A stretch of 64,000 nt of DNA from Gammaproteobacteria bacterium (lineage in GTDB: Bacteria; Pseudomonadota; Gammaproteobacteria; Steroidobacterales; UBA11654), in assembly GCA_002691465.1 (NCBI GenBank), contig NZHP01000036.1:1-64000 (forward strand). Reading direction: 5' to 3'. The notes below the pieces were generated by a model. The model was not told the DNA's origin and made no database searches. It saw nothing but the letters and a program-made list of their open reading frames with translations. Below are positions 8,825 to 17,810 of the stretch, piece after piece (the first letter of the stretch is position 1; each line of letters starts with the position of its first letter). The position numbers and the translations under genes are program-made.

Positions 8825-9898
8825 ATGATAAAAAAAATAACAAAAGTAACACTTTGTATCATTTTAGTGGTGTTTGCATTTTCTCTATTGATGGCTTGGA
8901 GATTAGACGTCTTTGTCAAGATCGATGAAAAGAAACCAAGCAGTTGTGAAGCAATTGAACTCTTTGGAAGCGCTGAAGACATCGAGATAGATTATTTAAA
9001 TGGAACTGCTTATCTATCGATACTTGACCGCAAAGGTTTAATCCAAGGAAAAGATGTTCAAGGGAGCATCGGAAGGATTGATCTTAATAATATGCCATGG
9101 GAAATAGAAAGTGTTTTTTCAGGCGAAGGTTTGGATAATTTTAGACCGCATGGCTTATCCATATATGAAAATACTTTGGTTGCGATAAATCATCCGAAGG
9201 ATAGAGGCGAAGATCCGGAATCAATTGAAACATTTTCGATATCTGGCAAAGGCATTGCGCATGACAAAACTCTTATCAGTCCATTGCTTGAAAGCCCCAA
9301 TGATCTTGTATTAGTTGCCGAAGACAAACTCTACATAGGGAATGACAGCATGTTTAATTCGAACATCAATTCATTCGAAAAGATTCAACAACAACTGGGA
9401 AGGCCTTACTCAACAATAGTTTTCTATGACGGTGCCGATATGAGCATTGCGGCTAAAAACTTGGCATCTGTCTCGGGTTTGAATATGACAAAGGAAGGTT
9501 ACATAATTGCTTCGGAAACAAATGCAAAAAGAATCAGAGTCCTGAAGCAGCTTGACGATGGAAAACTAAAAAAGTTAGGGGCTATCTCGCTTGAGGGGTC
9601 ACCAGATAATATAAGTGTTTCAGGGGATGAAATCATTGTTGCTCAGGTTGCCAGCGTTTCGTCATTGATTCAGCATTTTATATCGCTTCAGAACGGCGAT
9701 TATAAGCCCTCTCCATCGAAGTTAGAGTCGCTAGTATTTGAATCCGATAAAGCAGACTATGTAAGAAAAAGAGAGATCATGTTCCTCAGTCTTGGAGAAG
9801 ATATTTCAACTGCCAGTGTGGGTGCACAATGGGATGATAAATTACTCATTGGCTCCATAACGGATGATAAGATTTATGTGTGTCAATTAGGAGAATAA
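8825..9898 (+). CDS. Paraoxonase/arylesterase-like (SMP-30 superfamily) lactonase, membrane-anchored
   Basis: 357-aa six-bladed propeller hydrolase. After an N-terminal hydrophobic segment (residues about 5-25, signal anchor) come the paraoxonase landmarks in order: an acidic Ca2+ ligand in SAEDIEID, the RPHGLSIY histidine, SPNDLVLV, a central Asn segment (VSGLNMTKEG) and GSPDNISVS. These correspond to the Ca2+ ligands and catalytic His of PON enzymes. Likely a calcium-dependent lactonase or arylesterase facing the periplasm; substrate unknown. It is first in a plus-strand operon with the hemerythrin-like and SDR genes, and its codons 4-13 contain repeat copy 2. Confidence 0.78.
   Translation: MIKKITKVTLCIILVVFAFSLLMAWRLDVFVKIDEKKPSSCEAIELFGSAEDIEIDYLNGTAYLSILDRKGLIQGKDVQGSIGRIDLNNMPWEIESVFSGEGLDNFRPHGLSIYENTLVAINHPKDRGEDPESIETFSISGKGIAHDKTLISPLLESPNDLVLVAEDKLYIGNDSMFNSNINSFEKIQQQLGRPYSTIVFYDGADMSIAAKNLASVSGLNMTKEGYIIASETNAKRIRVLKQLDDGKLKKLGAISLEGSPDNISVSGDEIIVAQVASVSSLIQHFISLQNGDYKPSPSKLESLVFESDKADYVRKREIMFLSLGEDISTASVGAQWDDKLLIGSITDDKIYVCQLGE
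8835..8862. repeat. 28-bp exact repeat, copy 2, inside the lactonase 5' coding region
   Basis: Identical to 5438-5465, with the same dyad (8840-8857). It lies 61 bp upstream of the second MFS start codon and overlaps codons 4-13 of the lactonase gene. The bases flanking the two copies diverge quickly, so the identity is limited to the site itself. Confidence 0.75.
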
Positions 9899-10491
9899 TG
9901 GAAAAAGATAAAAACACTTTTGAGAGCCATGTTTCCAATGAAAGAACTCATCTTTCTCAGGTTAGAAGAGCTTTTGCGGACGGAATAAAAATTGAAAATC
10001 CCGATCCATCATCGATAAATTTTTTAATTTCGTGCTGCGATTATCTTTCTTTTTCACTGAGAAGGCTCATTGAGCAGGATCATGTATTGCACGAAAGGCT
10101 TATTCCTCATGTAAGCGATGATAATCGAGAATATAAAGAGAAATTGAATAAACTAGAAACAGGTTTAGTCTCGATGGAAGAATTCATAAACAATCTTGAA
10201 AACAGTAAAAACGAGTTGATTGTAAGTGGGCTATACGGGTTTCAAGAATTCAAAACAGATGCCGAAGAATTCCTAGATGCATTCCTGAAGATGCTAGCTT
10301 CAAACAGACACTCAACTTACGAGCTAGAAAAAGAAGTATTTTCTAAAGATGACTGGGAGGCAATCGCATGCATCTCTGAGGAAGCAGTGCAAAAAGAAGG
10401 TGATCTATACAAAGCGGTTACAGCGTCCTCGCCTGAGGATTTTAATCCAAGAAATTACCCGCCAATCGGTCATAGTCAGTCAGTGGAATAA
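9898..10491 (+). CDS. Hemerythrin-like helical protein (tentative)
   Basis: The track begins at a GTG at 9880. I place the start at ATG 9898, which overlaps the lactonase stop (TAATG) and has AGGAG 5 bp upstream. The 197-aa product is helical with spaced histidines: FESHVSNERTH, LIEQDHVLHERLIPHV and NRHSTYELEKEVF. This recalls hemerythrin HHE domains, which bind a di-iron centre for oxygen or nitric-oxide sensing or storage. The resemblance is by pattern only. No signal peptide is seen. It lies between the lactonase and SDR genes in one operon. Confidence 0.5.
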   Translation: MEKDKNTFESHVSNERTHLSQVRRAFADGIKIENPDPSSINFLISCCDYLSFSLRRLIEQDHVLHERLIPHVSDDNREYKEKLNKLETGLVSMEEFINNLENSKNELIVSGLYGFQEFKTDAEEFLDAFLKMLASNRHSTYELEKEVFSKDDWEAIACISEEAVQKEGDLYKAVTASSPEDFNPRNYPPIGHSQSVE

Positions 10492-10494
10492 AGC

Positions 10495-11277
10495 ATGATA
10501 AAAAAAATTATAGTCTACCTTCCATTCATATTTTTTTTAAATACAGATGTTTATGCCTCCGAGAATCAATCCACAGTTTTAATCACCGGCTCAAATAGAA
10601 ATATAGGTTTTGAGTTTGTTAAACAGTTTGCAAACAAGGATTGGAGAGTGATCGCCACGACTAGATCGCTCGAATCTGCTGACGAATTAATCAAATTCTC
10701 AAAAGAAAACAAAAATGTAATCGTTGAACAACTCGATATCACTAACGATGAACACCTCCAATTTTTAAAAAAGAAATATAAAAACGAGCCGATAGATATT
10801 CTTTTAAACAACGCAGCATACACTCCGAGATATCTTTCATCTTTTAGAGGGATCAATGGAGTTGAGGTTGATGCCACTCGAAAAAGTTTCGAGGTCAATA
10901 CCATTGGCACCATGAAGGTTATACAAACATTCATTGATAATGTTGAGGAATCCAATAATGGAAAAATTGTAAACCTTTCGACCAAAGCTGCTTCATTTGA
11001 GGAAAGGCCAGCAATACCAATGATGTATAGCTATGCTATGAGCAAAGCAGCAATGAATAGCATGGTGAAAACACTTTCTTTTGAAACAGCTGAAAAAAAC
11101 ATCATAGTGATTGCCATCTCTCCAGGGACGGTTAACACCACACTGGGAATGGGATTAATGGGTGCAATTGATATTGATGAGAGCGTTTCTAAAATGATGG
11201 CTGTGATTGATGATCTGACTATGGATCACAATGGTCTTTTTCTAGATTACGAAGATGGAAGAGAGATTGGATGGTAA
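10495..11277 (+). CDS. Short-chain dehydrogenase/reductase with N-terminal signal peptide
   Basis: 260-aa SDR. Nucleotide-binding TGSNRNIG (about residues 31-38), NNAAYTPRY, the catalytic Ser in VNLSTKAAS, and the YAMSKA Tyr/Lys pair are intact. It starts with a convincing signal peptide (two Lys, then a hydrophobic core to about residue 17, then DVYA-SEN as a cleavage site), odd for a NAD(P)-dependent enzyme. Third gene of the lactonase operon (3 bp after the preceding stop) and ends flush against the convergent amine-oxidase gene. Substrate unknown. Confidence 0.8.
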   Translation: MIKKIIVYLPFIFFLNTDVYASENQSTVLITGSNRNIGFEFVKQFANKDWRVIATTRSLESADELIKFSKENKNVIVEQLDITNDEHLQFLKKKYKNEPIDILLNNAAYTPRYLSSFRGINGVEVDATRKSFEVNTIGTMKVIQTFIDNVEESNNGKIVNLSTKAASFEERPAIPMMYSYAMSKAAMNSMVKTLSFETAEKNIIVIAISPGTVNTTLGMGLMGAIDIDESVSKMMAVIDDLTMDHNGLFLDYEDGREIGW

Positions 11278-12735
11278 TCAAGTCACATCTAAGATTTCAA
11301 AGAAAGCCCTTTCACCTGATTCCAAAGCACCCTCCATCCCACGATTAGCAATTGCGGTATGCTCACCACAAAAGTGAAGTTTAAGATGAGGCTTTGAAAT
11401 CTCCCGGCCAAATTCTTTTATTTGACCAGGTCCCCAATAAGCCCAGTCACCTTTCGAGTATGGATTCAAAGACCACGAATGATATGCAGCCACTTCCAAT
11501 TGATCTCTAGCACTCGGTCTCAATCTTTCGATTGATTTAATGACACTTTCAATTGCTTCTTTTTGATCCATGAGATCCAATCTTTCGGCAATAGGGCCTC
11601 TAAGCCAAGCCGTCAGACTGTCAACCTTTTCTGGTGAGGATGCTTGCCTTTGAGAAATGATCATCCCTGCCAGTTCATCGGTATACATATTTGGACTCAT
11701 CTCATCCTTCTCCCAGAATGGTGTTTTAGGAATCAGGTGAAGCATATTAATTTTCTGTGACTTAAGAGACTTTATTGCCTCAGATTGTGGTCCATTAATT
11801 TTCGGATAAATGGATATTCCTTTTAAGACAGAAAAAGGCAACGAACATATAATTCTATTTGCAGAATATGAGGTTCCATCAGAACAAGAAACTTTTGCTG
11901 AATCATTAGAAAGATCAATCGATGTGACTTCTTTATTCAAAAGAATCTCATCTTTTAAGTTCTTTGCCATTTCTTCTGCAATTCTGATGTTTCCGCCTTC
12001 TGCTACTAGACTGGTTTGAAAACCCAATCTGCTTTGAGATGCAGCAAAAGCATTAACAAACATCAGCATCAAAACTGAAACATCTTTCGCAGTGTATCCA
12101 TGGGTGATGTTTAGGTTGTAGGCAAGATCAACCAATTCATCGGAGAATCCTTTTTTGATGAACCATTCGTGAACAGAAATGTCGTGAATGAATTGATCTT
12201 CATTCATCCACTCTTGTGGTGCTTTTAGTGGATTATTACCGCCCAAAAAAGTATGAAAAAAAGCATTTGGAGGAAGATTTCGATAGTCATTGGGGAAAAC
12301 ATTGCTGGGATGATTTGGCCATTCTTCTTTGGAAATGATTTCCCCGCCCAGTGAAAGCATTCTTTCTCTGAAATAAGGAATCACAGGTTTTAAGTCGATT
12401 AGATTAATCCCAAATCGATTGGCAGTATCAATCACACGAGCATAGCCTGAGCCGAATGCAGTTCCTCCGCTTTCGGGATAACCGGGAATGCCTTTCTGAG
12501 TGAGCACTCTGCCTCCAACTCGTTTGTCTGCTTCCAGTACTCTGACCTTATAGCCCTCTTCTTCTAAAAGATTTGCAGCATAAAGGCCCGATAACCCGGC
12601 ACCGATGATTAAAATTTCTGTGGATTCTTTAGATTTAATAATATTTGGAAAAGTTACAATGGGTGCATAGCCCATTGTTTTGAGTAGTTTTCTTCTAATG
12701 TTTGAGTATGGATTATTCTTAGAAGGGTTTGACAA
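11278..12735 (-). CDS. Flavin-containing amine oxidase, probably Tat-exported
   Basis: 485-aa FAD enzyme. It has an N-terminal NIRRKLLKTMG twin-arginine-like signal, then the Rossmann dinucleotide motif IGAGLSGLYAANLLEEEGY, then RVGGRVLTQKG. The C-terminal FAD motif is CGEHTAIANRGMEGALESGERA. The family oxidises amines or polyenes with hydrogen peroxide release. It follows the CRTAC1 gene by 3 bp, so they are co-transcribed. Whether it acts on an amine, carotenoid or amino acid cannot be read from sequence. Length and motifs are intact. Confidence 0.82.
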   Translation of the reverse strand: MSNPSKNNPYSNIRRKLLKTMGYAPIVTFPNIIKSKESTEILIIGAGLSGLYAANLLEEEGYKVRVLEADKRVGGRVLTQKGIPGYPESGGTAFGSGYARVIDTANRFGINLIDLKPVIPYFRERMLSLGGEIISKEEWPNHPSNVFPNDYRNLPPNAFFHTFLGGNNPLKAPQEWMNEDQFIHDISVHEWFIKKGFSDELVDLAYNLNITHGYTAKDVSVLMLMFVNAFAASQSRLGFQTSLVAEGGNIRIAEEMAKNLKDEILLNKEVTSIDLSNDSAKVSCSDGTSYSANRIICSLPFSVLKGISIYPKINGPQSEAIKSLKSQKINMLHLIPKTPFWEKDEMSPNMYTDELAGMIISQRQASSPEKVDSLTAWLRGPIAERLDLMDQKEAIESVIKSIERLRPSARDQLEVAAYHSWSLNPYSKGDWAYWGPGQIKEFGREISKPHLKLHFCGEHTAIANRGMEGALESGERAFFEILDVT

Positions 12736-12738
12736 AAC

Positions 12739-14403
12739 TCATTCCTTAATGGTGACAGTCTGATTGATTGATGGATTAAGTAATTTGGATTTCTTGCCGC
12801 TTGGCCAAAGCACTTCAATAAAATCTATTGATGATTTATTGCCCAATCCAAAATGCATTCTTGGATCATTTCCTGAATTATATCCGTGCGCACTTGTGGC
12901 TTCTCTGTATTGAGTCAAATCACCCGAGGATAATGAGACTCTTGCGCCATAAGCATTCGTATTGCTTTCTTGACCAACTAGGTTAACCGTCAACCAGTTA
13001 TTTCTATTTCCACGATTAAACAATAAGTAGTTTCTGTCAGATTTTGTAATTTGTTCACCGCCTGTGTAAAAAGTTCTATTGGTGAAAAAAATATCGAGAA
13101 AACCGTCGTCGTCTAAATCGGCCGTTCCAACACCACTTCCGACACCATATCCACTGGCTCTTGAACGCCAAGTGAGGTCAGAAAAAGTTAAATCCCCATT
13201 GTTTCTAAAGAGTTTATTGACATCAGGCTCAATGGCAATATAAAACTGAACAAATATAGGGATATCAATCACGTCATTGATCAGAGTGTCGGCCAACCCC
13301 CCGTTATTGACATAAATATCAATCAATCCATCGTTATCAAAATCGCCCATCGCACATCCTCTTGCGCCTGATTTATGGCTTACACCGGATGAGAGCGTGA
13401 TGTCTTTATAGCTCAGTTGACCTGTTTCCTTTAAAAGACTGATATAGAGACGATTTGCTTGATCGGCAGTGGGTAGAAAAACATCCATATCGCCGTCATT
13501 ATCAATGTCACCTATGCAAGCACCATTTGCATTTCCTGGATTTAGGAAAGCAGTCCCGGAAGGCGGTCTAAATGAGGTTGTAATATTTTTGAAGGAGCCT
13601 TCTTGATCATTCAAAAATAATATTTTCTTGTCCCCTTCATTGGTTACCAAAAGGTCAATATATCCATCGTGGTTAACATCGGTCCAGCTTGGTGCTCCTT
13701 GAGAATTTGCTTCTAAAACAAACTGCAGAACTCCTGCACCAGTTTCGTCAGTGACATCAGTAAAAGTGCCGTCGCCATTGTTTCTAAAAAGTGCGCTGTC
13801 GATATCAAAATCGGCGCATTTCCAATAGAGATCTAAATCGCCATCGTTGTCATAGTCCGCCCATGCAATTCCTGCGCCAGTGTCCCCAATTCCGCCTATC
13901 TTTCGATCGTTTTCATTGCCTTTCCGAAATAACTGAGACTCCCTAGTGACGTTTTGAAAATTTGGCTCACCTGTTTCTTTGAGAAGATTTTTATAGAGGC
14001 TTGTTGGAATGTGCGTGCTCTTATCTGTTGGAGGTAAATTTGAGATGGCTAAGTCCATATCGCCATCGTTATCGTAATCTCCCCATGACGCACCTCGACC
14101 AAGTGCATTCTCATTGTCCACACCCCTTAATTCTGCGACATCAACAAAAATACGGTTTCCTTGGTTCTCAAATAACCTATTTCCTTGTCCTTCCCCGTGA
14201 AATTCTGTGACCACATAGATATCAATGTCACCATCATCATCATAATCGATAAAAGTTGGTCCTGAAGCATTGACGCTCTCACTGGCTATTCCCGATTGGA
14301 AACTTTCGTCTTTGAAACGAATCGGAGAAGACCCCACCCATACATAATATCCTGTGGTATAGATAAAAGTGCTTAGAACTATGGCATAAATTATTTTTTT
14401 CAT
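12739..14403 (-). CDS. CRTAC1-like FG-GAP / ASPIC-UnbV repeat protein, exported
   Basis: 554-aa predicted extracytoplasmic beta-propeller. An N-terminal hydrophobic segment (IIYAIVLSTFIYTTGYYVW) targets it to the membrane or periplasm. Then come at least six repeats with the calcium-binding-like pattern DxDNDGDxD (DYDDDGDIDIYV, DYDNDGDMDLAI, DIDNDGDMDVFL, DFDNDGLIDIYV and others). The C-terminal ASPIC/UnbV domain ends HFGLGNKSSIDFIEVLWPSG. Such proteins are usually surface or periplasmic binding proteins. It precedes the amine oxidase by 3 bp and follows cyoE by 20 bp. Confidence 0.88.
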   Translation of the reverse strand: MKKIIYAIVLSTFIYTTGYYVWVGSSPIRFKDESFQSGIASESVNASGPTFIDYDDDGDIDIYVVTEFHGEGQGNRLFENQGNRIFVDVAELRGVDNENALGRGASWGDYDNDGDMDLAISNLPPTDKSTHIPTSLYKNLLKETGEPNFQNVTRESQLFRKGNENDRKIGGIGDTGAGIAWADYDNDGDLDLYWKCADFDIDSALFRNNGDGTFTDVTDETGAGVLQFVLEANSQGAPSWTDVNHDGYIDLLVTNEGDKKILFLNDQEGSFKNITTSFRPPSGTAFLNPGNANGACIGDIDNDGDMDVFLPTADQANRLYISLLKETGQLSYKDITLSSGVSHKSGARGCAMGDFDNDGLIDIYVNNGGLADTLINDVIDIPIFVQFYIAIEPDVNKLFRNNGDLTFSDLTWRSRASGYGVGSGVGTADLDDDGFLDIFFTNRTFYTGGEQITKSDRNYLLFNRGNRNNWLTVNLVGQESNTNAYGARVSLSSGDLTQYREATSAHGYNSGNDPRMHFGLGNKSSIDFIEVLWPSGKKSKLLNPSINQTVTIKE

Positions 14404-14423
14404 GGCTATAAAATATTTGCTCT

Positions 14424-15308
14424 TTAGGCAAATATCATAGCATCAAACATGGCGCCTAATAAGAGGAGTCCCAAATGAATTATTGAAGAGAAGAATGTTT
14501 TTCTGGCTAGAGCTTTGCTTTGCTCCTTCATTAACAAGATCGAGCAATATAGAAAGTAACCACCGCCAAAGACGGCAAAAAGCAAATAGATCCAACTCAT
14601 GCCATAGAAAAATAGGGACAAAGAAAGCACAACCAGTACCAGTGTGTGCCAGAAAATGGCTTGGCTCGTGACTTTGTCTCCGTATACTACAGGCAGCATC
14701 GGAATTTCTGCCTTGGCATATTCGTCCTTAAAGCTAATGGCCAATGCCCAAAAGTGTGGCGGTGTCCATAAAAAAAGAACCACTGAGAGAATGAGAGGAG
14801 CCGGTGAAAAGGTATTTCCTGTGGCTGCAGATCCAACAAGCACTGCAAAACTTCCTGCCAGACCGCCAATAACAATATTCATCCACGTCCTACGCTTAAG
14901 CCAAACAGTGTAAACAATACCGTAAGTAAAGATTCCTGCAAAAAGATACAGCGTTGCCTCAAAATTGCTGACTTGATATGTCGCATAAAGCGCCAGAGTG
15001 CTGATGACGATTAGCCATAAATTCCAAGCATTCTTGGGCTCTAATTCTTTTGTGACAAAAGGCCTGTCTTTGGTTCGATCCATAATGGCATCAATGTCTC
15101 GCTCGTACCATTGGTTGAATGCCCCCGATGTGGAGGATGCAACCAAAACATAAGCAGCAAGTGCAAAGATCTCCATGGCTGTTAATGGAGAAGTTGGAGA
15201 AACTGCAATACCAGCGAGCGTGCATGCCATGATCAAAAATCCCAGACGAACCTTTCCAGCTTGATAAATCAAGGCAATATTTCTTGATAAGGCTTTGTGC
15301 TTAAACAT
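14424..15308 (-). CDS. cyoE: Protoheme IX farnesyltransferase (heme O synthase)
   Basis: 294-aa UbiA-family integral membrane prenyltransferase converting heme B to heme O with farnesyl diphosphate, needed by heme-copper oxidases. The Asp-rich motif NQWYERDIDAIMDRTKDRP near residue 65 and the second site FKDEYAKAEIPMLPVVYG are intact. About nine hydrophobic segments are seen. No oxidase subunits are adjacent, so it is a lone copy here. The gene stands in front of CRTAC1 on the same strand with a 20-bp gap. Confidence 0.93.
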   Translation of the reverse strand: MFKHKALSRNIALIYQAGKVRLGFLIMACTLAGIAVSPTSPLTAMEIFALAAYVLVASSTSGAFNQWYERDIDAIMDRTKDRPFVTKELEPKNAWNLWLIVISTLALYATYQVSNFEATLYLFAGIFTYGIVYTVWLKRRTWMNIVIGGLAGSFAVLVGSAATGNTFSPAPLILSVVLFLWTPPHFWALAISFKDEYAKAEIPMLPVVYGDKVTSQAIFWHTLVLVVLSLSLFFYGMSWIYLLFAVFGGGYFLYCSILLMKEQSKALARKTFFSSIIHLGLLLLGAMFDAMIFA

Positions 15309-15384
15309 TTGATTCAGGCTTTGATGATTTGAGGTCGTATTATCATTGATCTTGAGTCAAATTTGAAAGAATATTTGATTAAAT

Positions 15385-17169
15385 TCAGTTTTTCTTTTTA
15401 ACTGAAATGCCCAATTCATTTAATTGGTCTTTGCCTGCATGGCTTGGCGCATCAGTGAGCAAACAACTAGCAGTTTGTGTCTTGGGAAATGCAATCACAT
15501 CTCTGATACTCGATGATCCTGTTATGAGCATGACAATTCTGTCAATTCCAAAAGCAATGCCGCCATGGGGCGGGCATCCATACTTTAGAGCTTCAAGGAA
15601 GAAACCAAATTTTTCACTCGCTTCTTCTTCGCCTATGCCAAGTATTGAAAAGACTGCTTGTTGCATTGTTTCCGAATGAATACGAATGGATCCACCGCCA
15701 ATTTCATGGCCATTGAGTACCATGTCATATCCTTTTGATAATGCATCCTTTGGATTCTTTTTTAGTTCTTCTGGGTCAGAGTTTATTGGAGATGTAAATG
15801 GATGATGCTCTGCAGACCATCTCTTTTCTCTTTCATCCCAATGAAACATAGGGAAATCGGTAACCCAAAGTGGAAACCATCCATCTTTGATTAAGTTGAA
15901 ATCCTCAGCCATTTTCACACGAAGAGCGCCTAGAGACGCATTTACAATGTCTTTCTTATCGGCGCCAAAAAAGACCGTATCTCCATTGCCCAATGAAAGT
16001 CTCTCAATCAGCTGATTGATTACTGAGTCATTGAGAAATTTAAGTATAGGGGACTGAAGCCCATCAATGCCTTTTCCAATATCATTAACCCTAATATAGG
16101 CCAATCCTTTCGCCCCATAGTTTGAAACAAAATCGGTATAATCATCAATTTGCTTTCGCGACATATCAGATGAATCATTGAGCACTAAGCATGCCACTCT
16201 TGAATCGTCATCATTTGCCGGGCCAGAAAAAACTTTGAATTCAACCTCTTTCATCAGATCACTGACTTCAATCAGTTCCATATCTATCCCTGTATGTGGG
16301 CTATCTGAACCAAATCGTTCCATTGCTTCGGCATGTGTGATTTGAGAAAACTGATTTTCAAAATCAATATTAAGCACTGATTTAAACAATTCTTTCACCA
16401 TTGATTCCATCTGACTTTTGACGTCTTCTTGATCAACAAATGACATCTCAACATCGAGTTGAGTAAATTCAGGTTGACGATCTGCCCTCAGATCCTCATC
16501 CCTAAAGCACCTTGCAATCTGATAATAGCGATCAAATCCTGACATCATTAGAAGCTGCTTAAATAATTGCGGAGATTGAGGCAATGCGAAGAAATTTCCT
16601 TGCTGAGTTCTGCTTGGTACCAGATAGTCTCTTGCGCCCTCGGGAGTCGCCTTTGTCAAAATAGGCGTCTCGATTTCAAAATAAGATGCTTTATTCAAAT
16701 AATCCCTCAGAGATTTTGTGACCTCATGTCTGACTTTAATATTGTTTGACATGTCTTCTCGCCTGAGGTCGAGATATCGGTATTTCAGACGAATGTCTTC
16801 ATTTGTTGCTTCGTCATGATGGAAAGGAGGTGTTTTTGAAATATTAAGAACCTCTCCTTTCTCAACCAGCAATTCAACTTCGCCTGTCTTCATCTGATCA
16901 TTGATGGTTCCCTGAGGCCTTTCTCTCAGAATGCCTGTAACTGAAATTACAAATTCACTCCTTATTTTTTCTGCAGTTGAAAAAAGATCTTGATTTTCTG
17001 GATCAAAAACCAATTGAAGTATTCCTGAGACATCTCTGAGATCGATGAATATTACGCCGCCATGATCCCTCCTTCGGTGGACCCATCCTGAGACCATTAT
17101 CTGCTTTCCAATATGTGAAGTACTTATGTCTTCACACAAGTGAGTTCTATACTTTCCGCTAATATTCAC
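15385..17169 (-). CDS. aspS: Aspartyl-tRNA synthetase, probably non-discriminating (Asp/Asn)
   Basis: 594-aa class II synthetase. It has an N-terminal OB-fold anticodon domain (WVHRRRDHGGVIFIDLRD), motif 2 around CFRDEDLRADRQPEFTQLD, an inserted GAD domain (about residues 290-400) and motif 3 GIAFGIDRIVML. The start is GTG at 17169, overlapping the DUF502 stop by 1 bp. His36 and Gly87 occupy the positions that, in the characterised Pseudomonas non-discriminating enzyme, relax anticodon recognition (E. coli has Leu and Lys there). This predicts charging of tRNA-Asn with Asp and correction by GatCAB. Confidence 0.95.
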   Translation of the reverse strand: MNISGKYRTHLCEDISTSHIGKQIMVSGWVHRRRDHGGVIFIDLRDVSGILQLVFDPENQDLFSTAEKIRSEFVISVTGILRERPQGTINDQMKTGEVELLVEKGEVLNISKTPPFHHDEATNEDIRLKYRYLDLRREDMSNNIKVRHEVTKSLRDYLNKASYFEIETPILTKATPEGARDYLVPSRTQQGNFFALPQSPQLFKQLLMMSGFDRYYQIARCFRDEDLRADRQPEFTQLDVEMSFVDQEDVKSQMESMVKELFKSVLNIDFENQFSQITHAEAMERFGSDSPHTGIDMELIEVSDLMKEVEFKVFSGPANDDDSRVACLVLNDSSDMSRKQIDDYTDFVSNYGAKGLAYIRVNDIGKGIDGLQSPILKFLNDSVINQLIERLSLGNGDTVFFGADKKDIVNASLGALRVKMAEDFNLIKDGWFPLWVTDFPMFHWDEREKRWSAEHHPFTSPINSDPEELKKNPKDALSKGYDMVLNGHEIGGGSIRIHSETMQQAVFSILGIGEEEASEKFGFFLEALKYGCPPHGGIAFGIDRIVMLITGSSSIRDVIAFPKTQTASCLLTDAPSHAGKDQLNELGISVKKKN

Positions 17170-17789
17170 TATTCTTTATCAATTAAAGCATTGGGGTCAG
17201 GTACCACTACGCCAAGAGAAATAATCATCTTGAGGGCATCTTCAACACTCATCTTAAGCTCCTGAACTTCATTTTGAGGAACCAATACAATGTAACCTGA
17301 TGTTGGGTTTGGCGTGGTCGGTATATAAACACAAACCATGTCCTCGCCAGACTGATTCTGCACTTCTCCCAATTCTTTGGAAGTTTGGAAACATAGACTG
17401 TAGATTCCTTTTCTTGGATATTCTATTAATAGAACCTTTGAAAATGATTGCGTTTGATCTGAAAGGACCAACTCAGAAAATTTCTTAAGCGGGGAGTAAA
17501 TGCTCCGCACCAATGGGATTCTATCCAAGAAAGCATCCCATGACTCAACAATTCTTTTGCCAAAATAGTTTGCTGTAACCAATCCTGTCAGCAGAACTAC
17601 AATGATCGCAACAACAACACCAATACCAGGTATCTCTGACCCTATTAAGTTCTCTGGCCTGAGTGCAGGCGGAATTAACAAGTATGTTTGCCCCAGTAAA
17701 TCGATCAAAAGTTTGATGACAAAAATTGTCAAACCCAATGGAATCCATACCAAAAGGCCAGCAACAATGATTGTTCTTAATTTTTTCAT
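17169..17789 (-). CDS. DUF502 family inner-membrane protein
   Basis: 206-aa protein with two N-terminal membrane segments (IIVAGLLVWIPLGLTIFVI and a second near residues 52-72) and a soluble domain with VCVYIPTTPNPTSGYIVLVP, a hallmark of DUF502. Function unknown. Placement between FmdB and aspS on one strand is a familiar gammaproteobacterial arrangement, and the 1-bp overlap with aspS implies translational coupling. Confidence 0.88.
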   Translation of the reverse strand: MKKLRTIIVAGLLVWIPLGLTIFVIKLLIDLLGQTYLLIPPALRPENLIGSEIPGIGVVVAIIVVLLTGLVTANYFGKRIVESWDAFLDRIPLVRSIYSPLKKFSELVLSDQTQSFSKVLLIEYPRKGIYSLCFQTSKELGEVQNQSGEDMVCVYIPTTPNPTSGYIVLVPQNEVQELKMSVEDALKMIISLGVVVPDPNALIDKE

Positions 17790-17810
17790 CTATTCACTAT
17801 ATTAATACGT

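Noticed and set aside
10566-10985. 139-aa minus-strand ORF
   Set aside because: Antisense of the SDR gene; no family resemblance and no ribosome-binding site.
13000-14300. Recurring short DNA repeats suggesting a repeat array or CRISPR
   Set aside because: They encode the DxDNDGDxD calcium-type repeats of the CRTAC1 protein; no regular spacing or palindromic repeats.
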